From contig CM041783.1 in assembly GCA_023374045.1 (NCBI GenBank), positions 96,817,298-96,881,297 on the forward strand: a stretch of 64,000 nt of DNA, in the 5' to 3' direction. Source of the stretch: Limonium bicolor (taxonomy: Eukaryota; Streptophyta; Magnoliopsida; Caryophyllales; Plumbaginaceae). This document shows positions 39,920 to 49,896 of this stretch, piece after piece (positions within the stretch are counted from its first letter, which is position 1; every line of letters starts with the position of its first letter). The notes beneath the pieces are model-generated. The model did not search any database. It was not told where the DNA came from and saw only the letters and a list, made by a program, of their open reading frames with translations. The position numbers were made by a program, and so were the translations under genes.

Positions 39920-40023
39920 GTAATTTGAATGGAGTGTGATGTGAATAAGTGTAAACCATAAGTGAGTATTAGTGTGAGTTTGCGAGTATGTATTGCGGAG
40001 CATGACTGACGTCCTAAATTCAG
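39920..40023 (+). other. Gag intron 1, element A
   Basis: GTAATT...AATTCAG, 104 bp, phase 0, with a branch-like CTGAC about 15 bases before the acceptor. Contains stops. Confidence 0.75.
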
Positions 40024-40285
40024 GAGTGCTATCATGCCGCTGCTAAGGTTGAGATCACCGTCCGTCTGAGGGACGAGGAGAATGCGCACAAGCGCAAGGC
40101 CACGAGCGAAGGCCAGAGTCCGCAGGGGTACGGGGGAGGAAAGAAGAAGAAGAAACCTTATCCCTAGCCCCAGAAGAGTCAGCACCAGGGTGACAAGGGC
40201 CAAGCCCAGACCACCACAGCTGAGGAGCCATTAAAGCTCACATATGCTTATGCGGCGAAACCCCTACGCTCTTACCCACCTAAGG

Positions 40286-40368
40286 GTAATTATCTAATCA
40301 TGTGTGACAAGTTGAAGTGTGTGTTGTTAAGTTATGATATAAGTATTGATTGTGTATTGTGATAGCAG
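40286..40368 (+). other. Gag intron 2, element A
   Basis: GTAATTATC...GATAGCAG, 83 bp, phase 1. Same length as in B. Confidence 0.75.
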
Positions 40369-40710
40369 CTAGCACGGGTTCTGGACCGGAGCGCCACTAT
40401 TACTGTAAGTGGTGTAACGGAGACCACCCCAGCAAGGACTACAAGGGAAACGACGTACAGTGTCGTTACTGCGAGAAGTGGGGTCACCGTGACTACGAGT
40501 GTTACCGGAACCCTAACTGCAGAGTCAACAAGCCCAAGGGGCAGTGGAAGGGTAAGGCCACAGCAACTATTGATGGCCCGAAGACGGCTAACCAGCCACC
40601 CACAGATCAGAGGCACACTGATTCCCAGAAGGGGAAGGGGTCGGGACCTGGCAAGGCCGCCCTGAATGTGGTGGACCGGTCTGAGGCGCCAGGACCCTCT
40701 TCTAGACCAG

Positions 40711-40857
40711 GTACCGCCGACACTGTTGAATGAAATAAGTGATTGCATACCGCATTTCATGCATGTGTGTACTAGTGAGTCCAAGTGTATTATCATGTGA
40801 GTAAAGAGTTAAAGTATAGTGTGAAAGTCACCTAATTAGATAATTCTAAACTTAAAG
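40711..40857 (+). other. Intron 3 before the AlkB exon, element A
   Basis: GTACCG...CTTAAAG, 147 bp, phase 1. The acceptor is AAAG here and TTAG in B. Confidence 0.65.
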
Positions 40858-41597
40858 GAACCTTCAATATATGTTATCCAATCCCACCCACACCAAACCC
40901 TGAAGAAACCACCATCAACATCACCGACTTTCCAATGGAGCAATGTCAGGTTATCCAGCCAGGTATGATACTCTTAAATGGATACCTGACACCGGAAGCA
41001 CAAGTCCATATCATCAGACGATGCAATGAACTTGGAGCAAAACCTAGAGGTTTCTACACACCTGAATACCCGAGCGGATCAAGAATGAGATTGAAGATGA
41101 TGTGCATGGGTAAGGACTGGAATCCTTACACCAAGACATATCAAGAAGTGCGAGCGGAAGACGGAGCAAATGTACCAATGATACCTGAGGAGTTCCTTGC
41201 GGTCGTGAACCACGCCGTGGGAATTGCTCAGCAAGTTGAAACGGATTCAATTCCAAGTGTTAAAGCAGATTTGTGTATTGTGAACTTCTACCATAAGGGT
41301 GGATGATTAGGTTTACACCAAGATAAGGACGAGTCACCCGAGTCTCAAAGTAAGGGAGTACCCGTGGTGTCTTGGTCCATTGGCGATACCGCAGTATTTA
41401 TATATGGCGAGCAGAAGCGTGCTGATCTCGCAAAGAAGTTAGTTCTAAAGTCAGGAGATGTGTTAGTCATGGGTGGGTAGTCAAGGATGCTATATCATGG
41501 CATCAGAAAGATCAAACTGAATACCGCACCGTCGACAGTGATCAATGCCACACACATGAAACCCGGACGTTTGAATTTGACCTTCAGACAGTTTTAA
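40858..41597 (+). pseudogene. AlkB-type dioxygenase exon of element A (two stops)
   Basis: The same 740-base exon as in element B. It encodes the full AlkB fold region, from EQCQVIQPGMILLNGYL through the iron site LGLHQDKDES to RLNLTFRQF and a TAA at 41595-41597. Two in-frame stops interrupt it: TGA at 41304-41306, where B has CGA (Arg), four codons before the HxD motif, and TAG at 41478-41480, where B has CAA (Gln), before the distal His. An AATAAA at 41711-41716, about 115 bases after the stop, could serve as a polyadenylation signal for a Gag-AlkB transcript. Identity with the B exon is high with scattered substitutions. Confidence 0.92.
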
Positions 41598-41781
41598 AGC
41601 CTTGTATAATTATGTAATGTGTTAAGCCAGTATATGTTAAGGAAGTTATGTATGTGTTAGTTATGTTAGCAGTGTAAACCAACGTATGATGTAAAAAGAG
41701 TGAGTTAATGAATAAAGTGAAGCTGTTGAAGTATATCAACCGTGTTGTTACCCAATACTTATTAGTTTCCCAATGAATTAG

Positions 41782-44700
41782 GCTGTGCACTCGGAACGGG
41801 AGGTACACTGAGTGTCTGCAATGAGGCAGAAGCCGGCAAGAGCGGCACAATCCTCACCGGTACCTTTCCAGTCAATGGCGTGGACGCTTCGATCTTGTTC
41901 GACTCCGGAGCCAAACATACATTTATTTCGCTATCCTTTGCGAAGAGGCTGGGGTTAGACGGTGACGAGATGCCAGACTTCCTAGTCACTCTCCCGTCGA
42001 AAGAGCGGATCAGGTGTACCCGCTACCACCGAGATGTTGTTGTGCGAGTTAGAGGTGAAGAGTTTCTGATCGACTTGATAGAATTCGACGGACTTGGTTT
42101 TGATGTGATTGTCGGGATGAACTGGTTGGAGCGGTACAAGGGCAGAATCCTATGTGCCGAGCATCGACTGCTTCTTCGGAGTCCATCTGGGGTTACTATA
42201 TCTTACCGCCAGAGGACCAGGGAGCCTTCGACTCAGATCATCACCGCCATGGCTATGTGTCGTGAACTACGACGAGGGAGTGATGTATACCTCTGCTATG
42301 TCCAGGACATAGAGAGAGATCCAGAGTTTAGCCCAGATGTGCCGGTACTATCGGAGTTTCCTGATGTATTTCCTAAGGAACTGCCAGGCATGCCGCCAGC
42401 ACGGGAAGTGGAGTTTGAGATTGATTTGGTTCCGGGTACCGGACCAATTGCGAAGGCGCCCTATCGTATGGCTCCAGCCGAGATGACAGAGCTCAAGGAG
42501 CAGCTGAGAGACCTACTCGACAAGGGATTTATCCGCCCTAGCGTTTCACCATGGGGAGCGCCGGTCCTCTTCGTGAAGAAGAAGGACGGTAGTCTCTGCC
42601 TGTGTATTGACTATCGAGAACTGAATGCAGTTACGGTGAAGAACCGTTACCCTTTACCACGCATCGACGATCTATTTGATCAGTTGAGGGGAGCATCAGT
42701 ATTCTCCAAGTTAGATCTACGATCCGGATATCATCAGATTGCCATCCGTGACAGTGACATTGAGAAGACAGCATTCAGAACAAGGTATGGACATTATGAG
42801 TTTACGGTTATGCCGTTTGGTTTATCCAATGCACCAGCTAAGTTCATGGACTTAATGAACCGCTTGTTCCAAGATCAGTTGGACAAGTCAGTGGTAGTCT
42901 TCATCGACGACATTCTTGTGTACTCGAAATCGAGAGGTGAGCATGAAAGCCACCTGAAGAATGTGTTACAAACATTGAGGAAGAATCAGTTATATGCTAA
43001 ATTTTCAAAGTGTGAGTTTTGGTTGAACCAAGTATCCTTCCTTGGTCATGCGATTTCTGAGGCCGAGATCGCTGTTGATCCGGCAAAGATTGATGCAGTG
43101 CGCACCTGGCCTAGGCCGAAGACAGTTACCGATATCAGGAGCTTCCTAGGTCTGGTCGGTTATTATAGGAGGTTTGTGAAGGACTTCTCCAGTGTCTCGA
43201 AGCCGATGACTTCCTTGATGAAGAAGGATGCACCATTTGAGTGGACAGTCGACTGTGAGAGTTCTTTCTAGAGTCTCAAGGATGCTCTGACATCTGCACC
43301 AGTCCTGACTATACCAGACGGTCCAGATGGTTTTGAGGTCTATTGCGACGCATCAGACAGAGGTATGGGTTGTGTGTTGATGCAACACGGGAAGGTCGTA
43401 GCTTACGCCTCCCGACAGCTGAAAAAGCATGAAGAGAACTACCCTACCCACGATTTAGAACTGGGGGCCATTGTCTTCGCATTGAAGATATGGCGACATT
43501 ATTTGTATGAGGTAAGTGTGACAATTTATTCAGACCACAAAAGCTTAAAGTACTTGTTCACTCAGAAGGAGTTGAACATGAGGCAAAGAAGGTGGGTTGA
43601 GTTTCTAAACGACTATGACATTAATCTACACTACAAAGAGGGTAAGGCAAATGTGGTAGCTGACGCATAGAGTCGCCGAGCACACTCTCTCCATTCGCTA
43701 GTCTCTCATACTGGCTTGGTTGAAGAGGTGCGGAGTGCTCAGATGACGGATCAGTATATGTTGGAGATCAGGCAAAAGCTTATTGATGGCACATTCGAGG
43801 GTTAGAAGTATGACTTCAGACTCCACGATGATGACCTGATTAGGCTTAATGGCCGACTGTGTATACCGAGGAGTAGCGCTGAGTTGAAGGAGCGCATATT
43901 GAGTGAATCCCATTGTTCTACTACTTCGATTCACCCCGGAGCTTCAAAGATGTACAAGGGTATGAAAAGATATTTTTGGTGGACTGGAATGAAAAAGGAT
44001 GTTACTGACTATGTATTGAGGTGTCTCACTTGCCAGAAGGTCAAGTTTGAGCACCGACGGCCTGGTGGTATGGTACAGCCAATGCCAGTGCCTGAGTGGA
44101 AGTTCCATGACATTTCTATGGACTTCGTAGTAGGCTTCCGCCTACAAGGGGAGGTCTGAATATGATTTGGGTTGTTGTTGACCGACTGACCAAGGTGGCC
44201 CGATTCATACCGATGAAGGACACCTGGAAAGTGGCAAAACTAGCAGAACTCTTTGACAGAGAAATTGTAAGACATCATGGGGTGCCGAAAACGATTGTAT
44301 CTGACAGAGATACTAGATTCTTATCGAGGTATTGGAAGTCCACACGGGAAGCGCTTGGTACCGAGCTAAAGCTAAGTACAGCGTTCCACCCGCAGACAGA
44401 TGGTCAGAGTGAGCGTACCATCCAGACACTTGAGGATATGTTACGTGCATGTGCACTTGACTTTCAGACCCGCTGGATTGATAAGTTACATCTGATCGAG
44501 TTTAGTTACAACAACAGTTACCATGCATCGATCAAGATGTCACCCTTCCAGGCTTTGTACGGTAGACCATGCCGCACGCCATTATGCTGGGATGAGTCGA
44601 GTGAGACGGTCATTATAGGACCAGAGTATCTTGAACAAGTTCAGGCAGAATTTCGCCAGATCCGGGCTAATATGAAGACAGCTCAGGATAGACAGAAGTC

Positions 44701-45159
44701 GTACGCAGATGTGCGCAGACGTGACCTGGAGTTCGCCGAGGGCGATCAGGTATTTTTGAGAGTATCCCCATGAAGGGAGTATTTCGTTTTGGCCAGAAAG
44801 GCAAGTTGAGCCCAAAATATGTGGGGCCTTATGTTGTGACGGAGCGGATCGGCCCGGTAGCTTACAGACTTGATCTACCCGCCGAGCTGGGCAAGGTACA
44901 TGATGTATTTCATGTGTCCCAGTTGAAGAAGTATGTGTCTCATCCGTCTCATGTGCTTCAGCCTGAAAGGCTAACCTTAGAGCCGACCATGCGATCAGTG
45001 GAGACTCCGGTACGGATTCTGGATACTAAGACTCGAGACACTCGCCATAAGTCTGTGAGACTGGTGAAAGTTCTTTGGTCTAACCAGGACGTTGAGGAGG
45101 CCACTTGGGAGCTGGAAAATAAGATGAAGGCGAAGTACCCGTCATTGTTTACTTCTTAG
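41782..45159 (+). pseudogene. pol: Pol of element A: protease-RT-RNaseH-integrase-chromodomain
   Basis: This begins at an AG/GCTGTGCACTCGG acceptor in phase 1, matching the end of gag exon 3. Protease: DSGA at 41901-41912. RT: FIDD at 42900-42911, with the [10 protein letters not shown] and MPFGLSNAP blocks; protease to RT is one open frame up to TAG 43269-43271. RNase H: CDAS, then [13 protein letters not shown] and SDHKSL; TAG at 43668-43670. Another TAG is at 43803-43805. Integrase: HHCC finger from about 43910, then catalytic Asp (MDF, about 44118), Asp (VSDRD, 44303) and Glu (SERT, 44411), DX35E spacing. A one-base deletion near 44136 and another near 44768 shift the frame. The C-terminal chromodomain (ILDTKTRD, VLWSNQDVEEATWE) would target histone marks. 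Confidence 0.95.
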
Positions 45160-45269
45160 TGTTTGTATGTATAGGGTACGGGGCGTACCCCTATTTAAGG
45201 GGGGTAGAGCCGTTTCGGTTATGTGAGTACGACGTGTATTTAAATACATCGTCTATGTTATGTTGTCAT

Positions 45270-45380
45270 ATTACAGACCGTTGTGTCTGAATGATGTGGA
45301 TGATGTTGTATGGACCTTGTGTCCAATGTTATGTACCCGATGTTATGTTGTATGGACCTTGTGTCCAATGTTATGTAAGT
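45270..45380 (+). repeat. Short palindromic repeats in the 3' untranslated region, element A
   Basis: ATGTTGTATGGACCTTGTGT occurs twice. Each copy has GGACcttgtGTCC, and a CAGACcgttgtGTCTG lies nearby. Element C has equivalents at 7825-7960 and B has GGACCTTGAGTCC near 59837. Confidence 0.6.
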
Positions 45381-45458
45381 GTGTTGTTAATATAATTATG
45401 GAAGTATTGTTTATACGTATTCCCGTGTTCTAACATTAGGATATGAGGAAGTGTGAAC

Positions 45459-45490
45459 TTTGAGGACAAAGTTCTTTTAAGGGGGGTAGA
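45459..45490 (+). other. Hairpin and polypurine tract, element A
   Basis: GAACTTTG-AGGA-CAAAGTTC is a perfect 8-bp stem, followed by TTTTAAGGGGGGTAGA, which primes plus-strand DNA synthesis, one base before the 3' LTR. Confidence 0.9.
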
Positions 45491-45491
45491 T

Positions 45492-47707
45492 TGAAATACC
45501 CCAAACCTTATTATGTTGTTTAAACACCTAAATATGGTATATCAAGACTAAAAAGAGTCTTAGAAGCATTAGTAAACAAATCTAAATGATAGAAAACACA
45601 AAATGTGCTTTAAGGTCAATAAGAGCCAAAATGTGCTCTAAGCTTGGGATAAGCTTGGTTAAGACCTAATGAACTTACCAAGACCTTATTTATATACTAA
45701 TGAACATATTAAACCAGTTACCAAAGAAAACCAAGCTTGAAAACAATTTAAAACACAAAATGTGCTTTAAGGAGTCTTAAAGAACATTTTTTAAAAAATT
45801 GTCTTGTAAATGAGTTTTGAATGGATAAATGTCCATCATTACTCTTTAATTAACATGTGTACTATATAGTATCACATTTGGAAGTCTATATCAATGGGAA
45901 ATCAAAAATTTCACTTCTATGTGCCATGTTTTATGAATAGTAACTTTTATAAGCTAGTTTGTAACATATGTTGTTATAAGTAATTAAATGAGTCATCAAA
46001 GACTAAAATACCCTTGTTATAATAATAGGGGCCGGTTTTCTTAAGTGTGGTGATTCACCACTCTCTTGTTAACATGTTAAGTAAATAAAGATGACTAATG
46101 GTTACTATTTGCTTTTAAGGCATAAATATCTTCAAAAGGCAAAACTTATCTCATTCTCTTCTTTCCCTCCTCATTTCACACGGTTCCATGCTCTCTTCAA
46201 CCTCTCTTCTTCATTCTCTTCTACGGTTTGCAATAGTACACACCACCATCTCCATCTTTGACCTCTTGTAAAGTCTAGCTCACTTAACCAAACCAAAAAC
46301 AAACACCACCATTCTCTTCCTCTCATCAAGCTCTTCATTCCTATCTTCTCAAAACTTCAAGAGCCCCATTTCGGTGCCATGGAGTTCCACCATTGAAGGA
46401 GCTTGAGCTTACATTTCTACATATTATTACTCTCATTTGCTGCTAGGTAAGGAATCTCAAAGAAAAATCATGTTTCCTCCATTTTTTACCTTGACCGAAA
46501 ATGCCCATTAATGGTGCTCTTTGTGTGACTTTGTTCTAGCTTCATTCCAACCTTTCAAGGACTAGGTGGAGTCCTCTCTTGATAGATATCCAAACTCTCT
46601 TCAAGATCTAAGGTAAAACAATTATCTTAATGCTTTTGAAACGATGTACAATCTAGGGTTTACAATGAGATGAAGCTTAAAGCTTGAATACTCATTATGT
46701 TGTTTGTATAATGTTTAGAAGTTGACAAACAATCTAAAGCCTTGCCGATTTTAAACAAGAAAACAAGAAAGAAGTTTGTGAGGAAAAAGAGGTAAATGTG
46801 CTAACCTAAGGTGGTTTAAAGTCTTAGGAGAAATGAGCTTGTATTGCTTATGAAAATGATCTAAGGAGCCAATGGGAAGTGACTTAGAAGAATGCTCTTA
46901 AGGGCTTAGTAAAAGGCATATGTGTTGTTGAGTGTATTTACAGGTCAAAGGCAAATATATTGTGGAAATTCAGTGTTTACGATTTATGCATCTTAAGGGC
47001 CTAAGAGCCATGTTATTTAAGGGCCTAAGTGCCATGCAATTTAAATTATGCACCATTTGGTGATGAAGTGCTAATTGAGTGAAGTTTCGTGTATATGAAT
47101 GTGTTTGATGGATTGTTAGTGTTCTTGATTGTAAAATGGTGAAAATAATGTGTTTTGGTTTAGTAATGTTCTAGGAGAACCTATGTCAAAATTTAGGTAA
47201 TAAACAAGAAGTTCTAAGGGTTTAAAATGAGTTTGATAAGTTAAGAAATGTTTAGAACGGTTAAGTGCTTTCCTAGTGAAAGAAACATGCTTTAAGGTGT
47301 TTAAAGATGTAAAAAGGGCTTAGGTGATGTTCTAGAGGATTTAGAATGCAAAAGAATGCTTTGGGACATTTCAAGATTCTTGATGAGATTGTATTTAGGA
47401 CTTGGGTATCGTTGGTGAAAAAGGGATGAAGTGGATTGTTACATGAGAAGCTATAAACTTGTAAAGATGTTTAAGGAATTGTTTACGAAGAAAAGATGCT
47501 TGAGAGATGATGTTGTTGTGATGAGGGAGTATTTTGGCATAAGAGATCATCTTAGGTATGAAACACCACTTGGAGACCTAGGAGAAAACATTGTAAGTGT
47601 TAGGAATTTTGGGAAGAAATGAGTAAAGGTTTAAGGAATTAGAAAATGAGTTTTATGAGTGTTTAAGGATGTCTTAAGGTGTATTTGAAGTGCCCAAATG
47701 AGGTTAG
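45492..47707 (+). repeat. Element A 3' LTR, part 1
   Basis: Near-identical to 35065-37281. It is cut by the solo LTR at 47708 with the target copy GTTAG (47703-47707). Confidence 0.93.
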
Positions 47708-49421
47708 TGATAAGTGCAAAACATATAGACTTATTAAGGTTTAATCACCTTATAATTTGCAGCATTTTTAGTAATGTTTTTCACTTATCTTGGGTTTTTC
47801 CTGTATTTATGTTGTTATATTAACTGATGTATTATATGTGTTAAAATGTAGGAAAAATGACAAACAAACACATATATTATATAAAGGATTAAACAAGGTC
47901 GCATGAAGCAGGGATGTGTCCGCCCGGACAACACTCATGCAACCGCCTGTTGTTTAGGCGGACAACACATACGTGCATGTGGAACCGCCTCTACTACCGC
48001 CTGAAATGGAGGCGGACGTGTGGCCATCAACCGAACAGGGGCAACCGCCTGATTGTTGGGCGGTCTGGGAGGCGGTACCATGGACATGCAACCGCATGCA
48101 ATGCAGGCGGACAGTTAGGCGGACAAGGAACAGAATTAAACAGGAGACAACCGCATGGCATTTGGGCGGTAGTAAAGGCGGACGGCAAGAGAGGTCCGCA
48201 TGCTTTAGAGGCGGACATAGAGGCGGACAGCAGCAGTTAGTCAGTCGCACCAGTTTTCTTCTTCGCGTCGACTTCGTCCGTCGACTTGTCTTCGCCGACT
48301 TCTGCAACTCGTCCACTCGTCCACTGTCTGCAATTATCCATCTACTCTGCACATTCTGTCCCCTGCAATAAATGATCAATCAGTCTGCAAATCTTATCCA
48401 GCTTCTTCCACCGCCTCAATCCATTCCTCAAAACCTCACGCGTCTGTCTATCTTCTCTGCTGTTTCTTCCTTTCCCTATATAAATACACATCCTCCACCA
48501 TCAATCCAGAAAACAATCGACCACCCATACAATCCATCACCGTACCACTTCACCACACATCACACGTTCATCTCATTTCTCTCCTCCCGCCTTCTCCATT
48601 TTATTTATTTTACAGTCCACCATATCCACCTCTAGCCCTACGTATACAAAATAGCAGAGCGAGCTGGAGTGATTACAGATGATTTCTATTACTCTTGTTT
48701 CTGTTTATCTATTTAATATGTTAGGCTAGAATATTTATACTCGGGGAATGGTTATTATGTGTTTGTATTAATTGTGCAATATTTTTACTGGTTTATTTAA
48801 ATACAGTTTGTTACGTTTTAAAGGTTATCTCGCACCTTTTTAATAAATGTCATGAGTTTATTAAATTGCTTTCCTAAGTCTATTTTGATCAGACCGGTGA
48901 TAAATAGATAGGTTAATTAAGACGTAAAACTGGAGGAAACTTGTTATGATTTAATAAGTTAGTATTCAGTTGCAAATGTAATTCCTAAATACTCCTCTGC
49001 CGTTTACAGGCATTTTGCTTGAACCTTGATTAGAACCTTGCATTTTCAGGTAAACGAGTTCTTTTGAGTCTATGACTTAGACCTTAAGAAAATAACAGGA
49101 ACCTTGCCAAATTATTAAACCAGTAGAGATAGCTTAATTATGCAGATTATAATAACCTGACCCAGAGTTCCGTTTTATTTACCTGTTAACTTAGTTTATT
49201 TTATTTTTTTTATTTATATTACAAGTCAATTAATCCCCCCTCTTGTGACACGCTTAGGTACTATATATGTATATTAGTCCCACGGTTCGACATCCGGTCG
49301 CTTACATTTTCACTATACTACTACGACCGGGATTTGTTTGCAGCCCGACGTTTATTTTGAGTTTTTAATTTCTTTTCTTTTATTTTACACCAGTTTAATC
49401 ACTCACGATATAACGTCTGCA
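47708..49421. mobile_element. Unrelated solo LTR, 1.7 kb
   Basis: TGATAAGTGC...GTCTGCA with perfect GTTAG duplications (47703-47707 and 49422-49426). A TATA box (CTATATAAATACAC, about 48476-48489) suggests plus orientation. The ORFs of 108-141 codons around 47914-48379 overlap on both strands and come from GC-rich repeats. The superfamily is not determined. Confidence 0.88.
47917..48236. repeat. CCGCCT / AGGCGG inverted-repeat cluster
   Basis: About six units of the form AACCGCCTG...AGGCGGACA (or AACCGCATG...AGGCGG), roughly 50-60 bp apart, upstream of the TATA box in the 47708 solo LTR. Confidence 0.8.
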
Positions 49422-49426
49422 GTTAG

Positions 49427-49896
49427 GGTGTACTAGGATATATGAGGTGAAGTTTGGAGTTAAATGGGCAATGGAAAATAAGGGTCTGGAGCAGACCAAA
49501 CTTGGACCGAACTTGCAAGTTCGGTCGAGCCCAGTTTACCCTACGAGAATTGGCTTCTGGAATGGACCGACCTTGGGGACCGGACTTGCAAGGTCGGTCG
49601 GGCTTGTATTTGGTGTACGAATTAAGTTTCTGGAATCGACCGAACATGGGACCGGACCTGGCAAGTTCGGTCGGGCTTAAAAATTCCCACGGGGAAACTC
49701 TCGGGAATGGACCGACCTTGTGGACCGAACTTGCAAGTCCGGTCGGGGTAGGATTTTCAAACGGAAATGTGTTCTGGAATGGACCGAACTTGGGTAAGTT
49801 CGGTCGGTAAGTTCGGTCGGACCAAAACTTGTAAAAAAAAAAACAGAAAAGAATGTGACTTGTGTAGTTAACCCTAGGGGGTATAATGAAGGTAAC
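49427..49896 (+). repeat. Element A 3' LTR, part 2
   Basis: Continues from 47707 after the solo LTR. It includes the hairpin array (49494-49820), with one extra TAAGTTCGGTCGG copy compared with the 5' LTR. It is cut at GTAAC by element B. Confidence 0.92.

Larger units (their letters stand above)
39245..40710 (+). pseudogene. gag: Gag of element A (three exons)
   Basis: Exons are 39245-39919, 40024-40285 and 40369-40710. The ATG at 39245 opens an Arg/Gly-rich head (SSRPRGRGRGHG). Exon 1 holds the retrotransposon Gag core (PRKLEAYISELE, QSWWKLVRED, YYTAFTGLIHLLPDLGY). Exon 2 is basic and Gln/Lys-rich. Exon 3 holds two zinc knuckles that bind RNA; the first has lost its last Cys (HPSKDY), the second is intact (CRYCEKWGHRDYEC). 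The exons join in frame. TAG stops at 39389-39391 and 40165-40167 replace sense codons of B. Exon structure is inferred from GT-AG ends shared with B. Confidence 0.88.

Noticed and set aside
44130..44170. Programmed frameshift within integrase of element A
   Set aside because: Element B has the extra base and reads through, so this is a simple one-base deletion in A.
47914..48379. Protein-coding frames of 108-141 codons
   Set aside because: They overlap on both strands over GC-rich inverted repeats in a solo LTR.
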